64,000 nucleotides of DNA from CAVSMC01 sp963798655 (GTDB lineage Bacteria; Pseudomonadota; Gammaproteobacteria; Burkholderiales; Casimicrobiaceae), in NCBI GenBank assembly GCA_963798655.1, contig CAWCUH010000007.1:186001-250000 (forward strand). The letters are read 5' to 3'. The notes beneath the pieces were generated by a model. The model worked only from the letters and a program-made list of their open reading frames with translations. It ran no database searches and was not told where the DNA came from. The translations under genes were made by a program, and so were the position numbers. Below, in pieces: positions 51,549 to 59,536 of this stretch (the stretch's first letter is position 1; every line of letters begins with the position of its first letter).

Positions 51549-52571
51549 CTATCGTTGTGCTGACGTAGCCAGATCGTAACCAGAGAGCAGCGGATCGAGC
51601 CGATTGGCAGCTCGCGCGAGATGATCGGGCGCCAGATGCGCATAGCGCTCGACCATCACCGACGAGCGCCAGCCGCCCAGCCGCTGCAACTCATGCGTCG
51701 CAGTACCGGACTGCCGGTGCCATGAAGCCCACGTATGGCGGATGTCGTGCCAGCGGAAGTTTTCGATGTCGGCACGTTTCAACGCTTCTCGCCATGCCCG
51801 CGTATTGGCCCATGAAATCGGCCGCCCGCGATACGTGAACACGCGCTCGGGATGTTTACCGAGCTGGCGCCGCAAGACTTCGAGTGCGGTCGCGTTGAGT
51901 GGCACCGAGATCGGCCTGCGATTCTTCGATTGAGCTGCGCCGACCCATGCATGGCCGGTATCGAGATTCACATGCGACCACTCCAACCCGAGCACGTTGG
52001 ATTGTCGTAACCCCGTCGCCAACGCGAAAAGCACGACGTCGTGCTGGTGCGCTGGCAACTCACCAAGAAGTGTTCGGGCTTGTTCTACGGTGATCGAGCG
52101 TTCTCGCCCTGGACCCTCCCGGAACAGCCTCACTTTCGGCACCTTGTCGATCCATTCCCACTCGTCGCGTGACCGAATCAGAATCGCTCGGACGAGCGCC
52201 AAATAGCGGTTCACGGTCGGCTTGTTCACCGTCTTAAGCCTCTCGGCCTTGATGCGGTCGATAACGTCCAGCGTAATCTCGTCAAGCATCAAAGTGCCTA
52301 AGAACTTATCCAGCCAGCGAAGCTTTCCGACGTCTTGATGGTGCGTGACCTTGTCCGAGGTTTCCGCGAGCCAGCGTACAACCGCTTCCTTCCAAGACCG
52401 AAGAGGCTTGATGCCCAGCCGCTGTTGCTCCCACAGCGACGCTTTCAGCTTGTCGTGGTACTCCTGGGCTTTGCATTTGTCGCCAGTCCCAGTGCTGCGC
52501 TGTATTGTTCTTCCGCTGTGGCTGATCTTGACCCACCAATGCGGTGAGTCGTTGCGTTTGTAGAGTGACAT
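51549..52571 (-). CDS. int: Tyrosine-type site-specific integrase of the island
   Basis: A 340-aa phage-type integrase. The arm-binding N-terminus MSLYKRNDSPHWWVKISHSG is of the DUF-type found in Burkholderiales islands. The SAM-like core-binding domain spans about residues 65-160 (LDEITLDVIDRIKAERLKTV). Catalytic residues: Arg in ALATGLRQSNVLGLEW, Lys in QSKNRRPISVPL, His-x-x-Arg in RWHDIRHTWASW, and Trp/Tyr in LGGWRSSVMVERYAHLAP. It lies next to attL and reads toward it. The 5' end overlaps the HTH gene by 127 bp in another frame. Confidence 0.95.
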   Translation of the reverse strand: MSLYKRNDSPHWWVKISHSGRTIQRSTGTGDKCKAQEYHDKLKASLWEQQRLGIKPLRSWKEAVVRWLAETSDKVTHHQDVGKLRWLDKFLGTLMLDEITLDVIDRIKAERLKTVNKPTVNRYLALVRAILIRSRDEWEWIDKVPKVRLFREGPGRERSITVEQARTLLGELPAHQHDVVLFALATGLRQSNVLGLEWSHVNLDTGHAWVGAAQSKNRRPISVPLNATALEVLRRQLGKHPERVFTYRGRPISWANTRAWREALKRADIENFRWHDIRHTWASWHRQSGTATHELQRLGGWRSSVMVERYAHLAPDHLARAANRLDPLLSGYDLATSAQR

Positions 52572-52771
52572 GACTGCAACTCCTTGCGCTCACTCTGCAA
52601 CACACGCCGCGGGTATTGTGAGCGGATGTGTTCGATGAGGTCAACGTCCACGAATACCCAGCACTTGCCGATCTTGGCGCCCGGAATCTCGCCCGCGCGC
52701 GCCTTCTCCTGGAGCGTGACCGGATGGATGTGCAAGAAGGCGGCGGCGGCCTGGAGATCGAGAGTGTTCAT
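52445..52771 (-). CDS. Excisionase-like helix-turn-helix protein
   Basis: A 108-aa protein. The first 45 residues form a MerR/Xis-type winged helix: LDLQAAAAFLHIHPVTLQEK and AGEIPGAKIGKCWVFVDVDLIEHI. It would bend DNA and direct excision by the integrase. The tail RRVLQSERKELQSCHSTNAT, then HRIGGSRSATAEEQYSAALG, has a pattern (CHSTN...GG) that I recall from the same class of small island proteins, so the overlap with int is genuine. It precedes int on the same strand and overlaps its first 127 bp. Confidence 0.8.
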   Translation of the reverse strand: MNTLDLQAAAAFLHIHPVTLQEKARAGEIPGAKIGKCWVFVDVDLIEHIRSQYPRRVLQSERKELQSCHSTNATTHRIGGSRSATAEEQYSAALGLATNAKPRSTTTS

Positions 52772-52794
52772 GGCAGGTGCGAGACGCGAATTGA

Positions 52795-53664
52795 CTAGCG
52801 ACCGCAGTACACGGCGACGATCTGGATCCGACCGTGGCCCATCTCGTGGCTAATGGTGAGCCGGACCTCGCGATCGAGCTCGCGCTGCTTCGGCGTGAGC
52901 TGCTTTCGCGTCGGACCGCCACGTGCGGGACACGCCCAGCCGGCGAGCTCCTGGTAGCGCGCCTGGGCGTAGAAATGGCGATGTCCGTGGACGCCGTGAA
53001 TGCCGACGCGCTCGCACTCGTAGCGGAAGTGCTTCAGATAGTCCGAATACTTCGCGTAGCCCGGTGCAACCAGGCTCTTGCCCTTGGCGAGCGCCTTCGC
53101 CTCGTCGATGACCTGGCGCTGTTCAAGCCGCAGGATCGGGATCTCGCGCTCGCGGCCACCCTTGCACCAGGAATCCTTGAGCACGAGCCGGTCACCGTGG
53201 TCGGCCCGTTGCATGACGATCTTGATCGACTCCGCGCGCCGTAGCCCGAGCTCCGCCTCCAGGCGCAGCGACATGACGGTGTACGGGTCGCGGATCTGCG
53301 CGAGCTGGTTGACGTCGAGCGCCTTTGCCTTCGACTGGTTCGTGACGTAGACCCGGTCGGGAATGCCGTAGGGGGCGTTGGTACGCGCGACTACGTTCTG
53401 CTTGCCGACCTTCTCGGCCCACCAGCGGAGCTGCGTCATGCGGTTCTTGATCGTGCCGGGCGCGAGCTCCTCCGCGAGCCAGCGCTCGACCAGCTTCTCG
53501 ACGTGCTTGGGCTTAAGGCTGTGCGCATCCATGTGATGGAAGCCCATCTCGTCGAGCTGACCGGCGATCAGATCGAGGATGCGCTCCCGGTCGGCCTGGG
53601 TGGCGAAGCTGCCGTCGCGGTTACGGTGGCAGAGCTGCTTCAACGAGTAGTTCAAGTCCCGCAT
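52795..53664 (-). CDS. Second tyrosine recombinase (Integrase_1 family)
   Basis: A 289-aa recombinase of the type with Phage_int_SAM_2 and Integrase_1 domains, common in integrative elements. The start MRDLNYSLKQLCHRNRDGSF (ATG 53664) has GGGAG upstream; the open frame to 53862 lacks family character. The SAM-like region is LKPKHVEKLVERWLAEELAPGTIKNRMTQLRWW. Catalytic residues: Arg in ELGLRRAESIKI, Lys in CKGGREREIPI, His/Arg in GVHGHRHFYAQARYQ, His in ISHEMGHGR and the terminal Tyr in IVAVYCGR. Its target is unknown. It lies 23 bp upstream of the HTH gene. Confidence 0.9.
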   Translation of the reverse strand: MRDLNYSLKQLCHRNRDGSFATQADRERILDLIAGQLDEMGFHHMDAHSLKPKHVEKLVERWLAEELAPGTIKNRMTQLRWWAEKVGKQNVVARTNAPYGIPDRVYVTNQSKAKALDVNQLAQIRDPYTVMSLRLEAELGLRRAESIKIVMQRADHGDRLVLKDSWCKGGREREIPILRLEQRQVIDEAKALAKGKSLVAPGYAKYSDYLKHFRYECERVGIHGVHGHRHFYAQARYQELAGWACPARGGPTRKQLTPKQRELDREVRLTISHEMGHGRIQIVAVYCGR

Positions 53665-53888
53665 GACGGCTCCCTGGGTGACGACGCGATTAAGCTCGTG
53701 CTGCGTACTGCGTGGTGCTGTGCTGCTGTCGTGGTGTCGTGTTCCGGTCGGGTAAGTGTTTCTGCTCGCCTGCCGCGCCGTAGCGACAGCAGGAGGAACA
53801 TCGAGCACGGCACACCACAGGCCGTTTCGTGCGGTTGCTTCAGTTCTTCGCCGGCGCCGCACGGCGCTTTTGGTGGCGTCGCGATTGC

Positions 53889-54255
53889 GCGCTCCCCGGG
53901 GAGCGCTACGATCGCGAGAGTCATTGACCCAGGACTCGAAGGGGCGCCGTTAAGGCGCGTCGTTACTTTGCCGATCCGTTACGCGGATCATTCGAGAGCC
54001 ATTGACCCAGGGCTCGAGGGGCGCCGGTGGGGCGCGTCGGTACTGCTCGATCCGTTCGCGGATCACTCGTTGGGAGGCGTTGCACCTCCCGGCTTGCTGA
54101 CGCGTGGCGACCGCTCCAGGCGGCCGTCACGCACATCGAAGACCCTGCGTCACGCGAAGCGAGGACGTGTGCAGGGCGCGCCGGCGGGGGATACGCGCGT
54201 ACGTCACTGGGGGTGCCCGCCCACTGGCGGTGCACACCCCAGTAACGACGCGCGT
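53889..54255. repeat. Repeat-dense, hairpin-rich non-coding block of the island
   Basis: Within 370 bp there are: a perfect 18-bp palindrome GCGCTCCCCGGGGAGCGC (53889-53906); two tandem copies of a 78-bp unit starting ATTGACCCAG (53923-54000 and 54001 to about 54075), each with its own GATCCGTT.CGCGGATCA hairpin; a GGGAGG/CCTCCC hairpin (54072-54090); and a long imperfect hairpin with arms 54192-54211 and 54237-54255 (ACTGGGG/CCCCAGT core). Differences between the 78-bp units preserve some stems. No protein frame is convincing. It may be a structured RNA, an origin or a transfer/recombination site. Confidence 0.7.
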
Positions 54256-55336
54256 CGCGTGCGAAACGCGCGGTGCGTTCAGCGCAGCGGCCGAACGCCA
54301 CATCGCGCTTGGGCGAGCTCGATGGCTCGCCTCACGCGAGCGGCGTTCAAGCCGCGCGCATCACACACCGCTTCCGTGGCGGCGCTCTCGGGGTCGTGCT
54401 TGAGGGCGACACGGGCGAGGCGCCTGCGCTTGTCTGCAGGCGCTACCGCGTCGGCATCCGCGAACGTCGTAGCGGCCTCAGGGGCATGCATTTCGACGTC
54501 GCACTGGCGCACCGAGGCCGCGTCGAGCGCGGGATCGGCACGCGACTCCGTTCGCCTTCGCGATCCGTGCAATCCAGCTCGGACCGCTTCGACGAACAAG
54601 GCGCTTGCCAGATGGCAGCGCCCGGCCATCCCATGGTGGGATGCATCCTGCTCGACCGCCGCGGAGGACGGTCCGATCTACCTACTTCGCCGCTTGCAGC
54701 TCCGGCGACTCTTCGTTCGATCGTCCGTAATGACGATCAGTACTGTCTGAGGCGGCCACACTTCGAGCACGCGGCCGCGGCGTGCGAAAAAGCTTTGCTT
54801 CTGTCGTCGGTCGTTGCCCGCTGACGACAGGTTGCGACGATGATGCCCGCGACACGCGGCGCTGACAACCCGATAATGTGTGCAAAAACGGTGGGCTTTT
54901 GCGGTCAGGTCAGCGCATCCTTGGTACGCGATTTGCTGGGCGCTACAACGAAGGCTACATCGCACGGAGTCTTTGTTTCCCAGAGTCTGCCATTTGCAGT
55001 GCAGCTCCCGTTGCGCGCGTTAGGCCGTCTCGGAGAAAGCTCGCCAGATGAATGGCAAGTTGCAGCCCCAGTTCTTCGTCGATTTTGAGTACGAAAAATG
55101 AAGGTCGTTGCCGTCTGGACCTCCGTCAATGTTTGTGAAGAGCTGCGACGCATCACAAGAGCAAGCACACCCGCTGTAGCAACGACGCGATACTTCGCTC
55201 GCGATGTAGACCGCGGCGGATAGCCGCAGTCAACCGCGCTCTTTGATGCTCATCAACGGCGCGTCTCAGCAAGGTTGACGCAAGGCACGCGCGACGCGTA
55301 GCGTTTGCAACTGCATTGCCTCTCTGGGGAGAAATC
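54256..55336. other. 1.08-kb island stretch with no supported gene
   Basis: The first part is GC-rich and has a 116-codon minus-strand frame (54279-54629, MAGRCHLASALFVEAVRAGL at its start) that could encode a small helical protein ending NAARVRRAIELAQARCGV. It has no ribosome site or family that I know, so I do not call it. From about 54700 the base composition drops in GC and short frames only occur. TTGACG (55275-55280) may be the -35 of the secreted-protein operon, with no clear -10. Confidence 0.4.
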
Positions 55337-55720
55337 ATGAAGGTGAAATATCGTTCGCCGATCGCATCGGCACGTGCGCTGTTGCTCGCGCTGCTGGGCG
55401 CTGCAACGGTTCTCGGTTCTGGCGTTGCGTCAGCATCGTATGGCTACAGCAATCTCGCCGTCGACCAGGTCGGGGTCGTGAGCTGGGGAACGTACGGAGC
55501 ATTCGTTGCGTTCGTCGGCGGCATTCCTTCTGGCGGAGCGGGACAGGTACCGAATCCGTGCATCAATGCGGTCGCCTATTTCGATCAGACTCAGAACAAC
55601 TCGAAGTATTGGTACATGACGCTGCTGACTGCAAAGGCATCAGGCCTGCACGTTTACGTCGACCTTACGCAAGACGGTTCCAACAATTGCTACATCGTCG
55701 GAGCGAGGATTACGAGCTGA
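55337..55720 (+). CDS. Small secreted protein, first gene of the island cargo operon
   Basis: A 127-aa exported protein. ATG 55337 follows a good GGGGAGA site. The signal peptide runs through ALLLALLGAATVLGSGVASA. The mature part, about 94 residues, has beta-rich alternation and two Cys (PNPCINAV and NNCYIVG) that could form one disulphide. The pattern of a Gly/Tyr start (VVSWGTYGAFVAFVG), a central YFDQTQNNSKYWYMTLLTAK and a C-terminal NNCYIVGARITS resembles small secreted beta-sandwich proteins of unknown role in gammaproteobacteria. It lies 50 bp before the Pro/Gly-repeat gene. Confidence 0.75.
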   Translation: MKVKYRSPIASARALLLALLGAATVLGSGVASASYGYSNLAVDQVGVVSWGTYGAFVAFVGGIPSGGAGQVPNPCINAVAYFDQTQNNSKYWYMTLLTAKASGLHVYVDLTQDGSNNCYIVGARITS

Positions 55721-55770
55721 GCCACGACGAAAGTGCGATTCTAGGAAACGAGCAATCAAGGAGAAATGGT

Positions 55771-56124
55771 ATGACGCGCGCGCCGTTGTTTGCAGCGTTA
55801 ACCAGTCTTGCGTTAGCGGCGTCCGTGGGGATCGCCAGTGCACAGGTCGTTGTGGCGCCTCCATCGATGGCAGCGCCGGCGCCGCCGCTATCGCCCGCGC
55901 CCGGTTGGTATGTTGGACCCAGCCAGGCGGGACCCGCGCAAGCGTTGACTCGAAACCCGACGGTCCAGCCACCGTATGTCGGCGGACCGCTCCCGAGTCC
56001 GTTCAAAGCGCCTGCGTCGATTACCGGGCCCTCTTCGGCGGGCCCGCTACCACCGCTTAGCAACAATCCTGCTGTCACAGGGCCGCAAAACGCTGGGCCG
56101 ATTCCATCAGGATCACCCTGGTGA
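55771..56124 (+). CDS. Secreted Pro/Gly-rich repeat protein
   Basis: A 117-aa exported protein with AAGGAGA upstream. The signal peptide MTRAPLFAALTSLALAASVG ends at ASAQ. The rest is almost free of charged residues and rich in Pro, Gly, Ala and Ser. Two repeats of about 28 residues can be aligned, at about residues 50-77 and 89-116: GPSxAGPxxxLxxNPxVxxP followed by xxxGPxPS, where x is variable. Such sequence is likely extended or disordered. The stop TGA overlaps a GTG (GTGA) from which the protease frame may start, so the two are probably translated together. Confidence 0.7.
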   Translation: MTRAPLFAALTSLALAASVGIASAQVVVAPPSMAAPAPPLSPAPGWYVGPSQAGPAQALTRNPTVQPPYVGGPLPSPFKAPASITGPSSAGPLPPLSNNPAVTGPQNAGPIPSGSPW

Positions 56125-56243
56125 ACGACCGCGCGAATGCCCACCCGGAGATTGGACGGCTTTTTCACCGCAGTGATGCCTCGCGCACGACGCGCTGTAT
56201 CGATCGGTCAACCGCGCACGTGCCGAATACTCTGCCCAACGTC

Positions 56244-58583
56244 ATGACGCACATTGAAACTTGCATCGCCGAGACTCGTCGCGGTGCGCGCGCTCGCATA
56301 CTATTGGCAGCGGTCGCGATCGCGCTCGCGCTCGCGAGTATTGAAAGTATTTGCGCTGCCGAGCAGACTCAGGCTGTCGACAACCTTTCAGACCGTCAGT
56401 TGATTGTGCTTTTTGACCCCGCCCGCGCGGACAGCCCGTCACCAAGTGCCATCCTTAGCGCGGTAAGTCTCCCGCTCATCAACGCGGCTCTTCATGCTCA
56501 ACTGGCCGCGCCTGTAGCGGCGGAATGGCCCATGGCGGGTTTGACATCGCCGGATCTTCAGCGGGAACTCGCAAAGAATCCGCAATCGCCACGAGCTCGT
56601 TTGGAGCGGTATGTAATCTTGACCTATCCCGATGTGGCAGCGGCGCGCAGTGCGCGCTCGACGCTGCTTGTGGACGACCGCGTCCTCGTGGCGGGCCCAA
56701 ATATTACGCTGAATTACGCGTTCACACCGGTCGACACATATTTTTCCATTAACCCCATCAAACCGTATGCGGGCCAGTATCAATGGGGTATGCAGCTGCT
56801 TAATCTACCGAGCGCCTGGGACCGTGTTCGCGGTACCGCGTATATCGGTGAAGTGGACCACGGCATCTATTGTCAATCAAAGAGTGCCGGCGTCTGTACT
56901 CCTCACGCCGATCTTCAGCAAAATTTTCGCCAGCAATTCTCCAGAAACATGAATGGCGGCGATGTCGACGAGATAACGAACGAAATCGACACAACACACG
57001 CAGGCCATGGTACACACGTAGCGGGCATTATCGCAGGCACACCAAATAACAGCACCGGTATCGCCGGGGCATGCTTTAGTTGTTCGTTGTCCGTCATCAA
57101 GCTGCCCACGGGCGGCACGCACTTTGCAGCTATCGCGGCAGCCGTGGATTCCGGCATGCAGGTCCTCAATTACAGCCTGTCCGACGACCAGTTTCCTCAA
57201 TACGACACACAGCGCACGTGCGACGATCCTGTCAATGATTCTTTTAAGGCGCTATGCGATGCTATCGCGTATGCCAAAAATAACGATGTCGTGTTCGTCG
57301 CTGCCTCAGGCAATAATCTCGCAGCGCGGATCGGCTTTCCAGCGCTGAACGATGACGCAGTAGCAGTCGGTGGTATCAAGTATGGCGGCGCTTTTTGGGA
57401 TAACGGCCGCTATCGCGATTACTGCGACCCTAGCAGCCCTCACATCGGCTTGGAGTGCGGATCGAATTTCGGGAATCAGCAGAATGTAACGACCCTGCAG
57501 ACGACCACGCAGCAGGTAGTCGCCCCTGCGATGAACGTTATCTCGACGTTCTACCCGAACTTCGCGTGGAACCCCGATTTGGAATGCCGGGATACTTACG
57601 CCCAAGCCAGCAATAGCGACGTCTACCCGATGTCTGGGCAAGTCGGCTCGGGCTACGCCGATTGCCGGGGTACGTCGATGGCTGCTCCGCACGTAACTGG
57701 CATCGTTGGCCTGATGCGCACTGCGAACCCGCTGACGACCAGGGGCTCGATCAAGTCGATGCTGTTGAACACGGCGAACACTATATCGTGCCTTGGATCG
57801 GACACCCGATGCGGGGCCGGGATTCCTGACGCGGCGAAGCTCGTTACCGCTGCCCTCGGCGGCGCGGGCGTCATCAACAGGACTACTCCGCTCTTCAGTT
57901 TCTACAGCAATGACCGTGTCGACCACCTGTATACGGTCGTACCTCAGATGGGAACTGCCGCAATCGTTGGCACATTGTTGCCGACGTCCTACACAGGGCT
58001 CCAAAAGACGTACGCAACGATTGGGCCACTCGTCGGATCCTATACTTGGTTCCCCGGAGTACCGAGCTCGATGTGCGGCTTTAGTCCGCCGTGTGACGGT
58101 TTCTATCCGAGGGCGATGGTGTCAGTCTTCACGACCTTTAGGAACCCAATACTGCCTTCCGTTGACCTCGTTCCGCTCTATCGACTCAGTTGGCGTTGTC
58201 CAAATTCGTCGGCGTGTCCCCAAAATTCAAATCACGTCAGCCATGTATACTCCACTAACACTTCTGAGCGATGGGTATCGCAGCAGGGATATTCTGTCGA
58301 TGGAATCGAGGGCTATATCTTCCCGGTGACTATGGCACAGCCGCCTGGAACGATTAAGCTGTGTCGGAAACGCGACTCAAGTCGCGACGATTACGTGCTC
58401 TTCCCCGGCACTGGAACGAATGGAACAAGCTGTACAAATACTACCGACGGTTATACGGGTGGAAACTATAGCGATCCGGTCGTGGACACAGATTGGATCG
58501 GTTGGGTCTATCCTGCGCAAGCTCCGAGACCGGTTTACGCCACATCGATTGTACCAAACATCAACGTTTTCATGCTTGATTGA
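56244..58583 (+). CDS. Secreted S8 (subtilisin-like) serine protease with C-terminal DUF5648-like domain
   Basis: About 780 aa. ATG 56244 opens a signal peptide (ARILLAAVAIALALASIESI, then CAAEQ); a GTG at 56121 overlapping the previous stop would add 41 residues. Residues to about 190 form a prodomain with VILTYPDVAAARSARSTLLV. The catalytic triad is Asp in YIGEVDHGIYCQ, His in HAGHGTHVAGIIAG and Ser in RGTSMAAPHVTGIVGLM, with the oxyanion Asn in VFVAASGNNLA. Cys pairs suggest disulphides. The last 200 residues have two units of the FYSNDRVDHLYT and HVYSTNTSERW...YSVDGIEGYIFP type, matching the DUF5648 repeat found on extracellular proteins. No own transporter is visible, so the Sec and type II routes are likely. 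Confidence 0.9.
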   Translation: MTHIETCIAETRRGARARILLAAVAIALALASIESICAAEQTQAVDNLSDRQLIVLFDPARADSPSPSAILSAVSLPLINAALHAQLAAPVAAEWPMAGLTSPDLQRELAKNPQSPRARLERYVILTYPDVAAARSARSTLLVDDRVLVAGPNITLNYAFTPVDTYFSINPIKPYAGQYQWGMQLLNLPSAWDRVRGTAYIGEVDHGIYCQSKSAGVCTPHADLQQNFRQQFSRNMNGGDVDEITNEIDTTHAGHGTHVAGIIAGTPNNSTGIAGACFSCSLSVIKLPTGGTHFAAIAAAVDSGMQVLNYSLSDDQFPQYDTQRTCDDPVNDSFKALCDAIAYAKNNDVVFVAASGNNLAARIGFPALNDDAVAVGGIKYGGAFWDNGRYRDYCDPSSPHIGLECGSNFGNQQNVTTLQTTTQQVVAPAMNVISTFYPNFAWNPDLECRDTYAQASNSDVYPMSGQVGSGYADCRGTSMAAPHVTGIVGLMRTANPLTTRGSIKSMLLNTANTISCLGSDTRCGAGIPDAAKLVTAALGGAGVINRTTPLFSFYSNDRVDHLYTVVPQMGTAAIVGTLLPTSYTGLQKTYATIGPLVGSYTWFPGVPSSMCGFSPPCDGFYPRAMVSVFTTFRNPILPSVDLVPLYRLSWRCPNSSACPQNSNHVSHVYSTNTSERWVSQQGYSVDGIEGYIFPVTMAQPPGTIKLCRKRDSSRDDYVLFPGTGTNGTSCTNTTDGYTGGNYSDPVVDTDWIGWVYPAQAPRPVYATSIVPNINVFMLD

Positions 58584-58649
58584 ATTTGTCGGCAGAAGCG
58601 CCCACAACCGGCATGTAACAGCCGGTTGAAAAGTCAAACAAGGAAACGT

Positions 58650-59138
58650 ATGACTTCAATTCTCTGTGTGACGCGAAACATCGTGGCGGCAGTTGGTCTT
58701 GTAGCGGCCATAGTGTCTCCAGCGAACGCTGCAAACGAACAGGTTAGCGTAACGCAGCTCGCGGGTCACATTTTCGTTCATGTGTCTGCTCAACTACCGA
58801 CGACCTGCCTTTCCGTACCAACCGTCTTGCTGCAGCACACGGGGAACAGCTTTTTGATCGGGACCAACTTGCAATGTCTAAATTCACCGACTACTGGTCA
58901 ATACACCGCTTCTGTTGATCTTGGTGTCCTGGCCGACGGAGACTACCGCGCGGATTGGACCTATTACAATGCGTTTGGCCTGGTCGGGGGTGCCGCGTCA
59001 GTGTCTTTCTCCGTTCACAGCGGCGTACTCTTCACGGCAGCCGAAGTCGTGCCAGCGCTCTCGGCGCCGGCGCTAGCTACGCTTGCGCTACTATTGATAC
59101 TCGGTGCTTCGTTGTTGATTCGACGACATCATCGCTGA
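58650..59138 (+). CDS. Exported protein with IPTL-CTERM-like sorting signal
   Basis: A 162-aa protein. ATG 58650 has AAGGAAA six bases upstream. The signal peptide (IVAAVGLVAAIVSPANAANE) is followed by a beta-rich domain of about 100 residues with one Cys pair (TTCLSVP, LQCLNSP). The C-terminus has a short proline signature VPALS, a hydrophobic helix (APALATLALLLILGASLL) and the basic end IRRHHR. This tripartite tail resembles IPTL-CTERM/PEP-CTERM signals that are recognised by exosortase-type enzymes. No exosortase is in the window. It is the last gene of the cargo operon, 66 bp after the protease. Confidence 0.8.
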   Translation: MTSILCVTRNIVAAVGLVAAIVSPANAANEQVSVTQLAGHIFVHVSAQLPTTCLSVPTVLLQHTGNSFLIGTNLQCLNSPTTGQYTASVDLGVLADGDYRADWTYYNAFGLVGGAASVSFSVHSGVLFTAAEVVPALSAPALATLALLLILGASLLIRRHHR

Positions 59139-59536
59139 CATATCTCTGCCGGCGCCGATTTCGCCAGTTCACGCGTCCACGCGCCTTGTCGACGAACGGG
59201 CTCGCGACATGGAAGTGCGGGCCGCACGCCGTAGAATGGCCGTCGTTTTGCAACTTTTAGTGGGTTCGTCAAGGACGGCATGCAAGCTACCAAGCTATTG
59301 ATCGCCGCGATCCCGAGGCGCGCGGAAGTGTAGGCGCGTCCGCTTGCAGCCCTGTTACAAAGCAGGTCTGGACACCTTCGTAAGAAAGCATGTGGCCAAC
59401 CGAAGGCTTTGCGTAGCCATTTCGTAGCTTGCCTTGCTGCGAGACAACCGTTTCCAGGCTGCATACCACTGCTCTTGAAACTTGGCGTGTGTTGCAAGGG
59501 CTTGGTTTGAAATAGAATCCGAACTGGCGGCTGATT
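59139..59536. other. Right-end island spacer without a supported gene
   Basis: This 398-bp stretch lies between the last cargo gene and attR. Reading frames on either strand are short or have no coding character. I see no IS remnant that I can name. It ends in AT-richer sequence directly before the attR core. Confidence 0.5.

Noticed and set aside
54279..54629. A 116-aa minus-strand protein in the island
   Set aside because: The composition is only mildly protein-like, and no start signal or family supports it. It is mentioned in the spacer entry instead.
53503..54750. A 415-codon plus-strand frame across the repeat block
   Set aside because: It starts antisense to the second recombinase, runs through hairpins and tandem repeats, and shows no domain or ribosome site.
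54840..55088. An 82-codon plus-strand frame in the AT-richer island spacer
   Set aside because: There is no ribosome site, signal peptide or recognisable motif, and the length is within chance.
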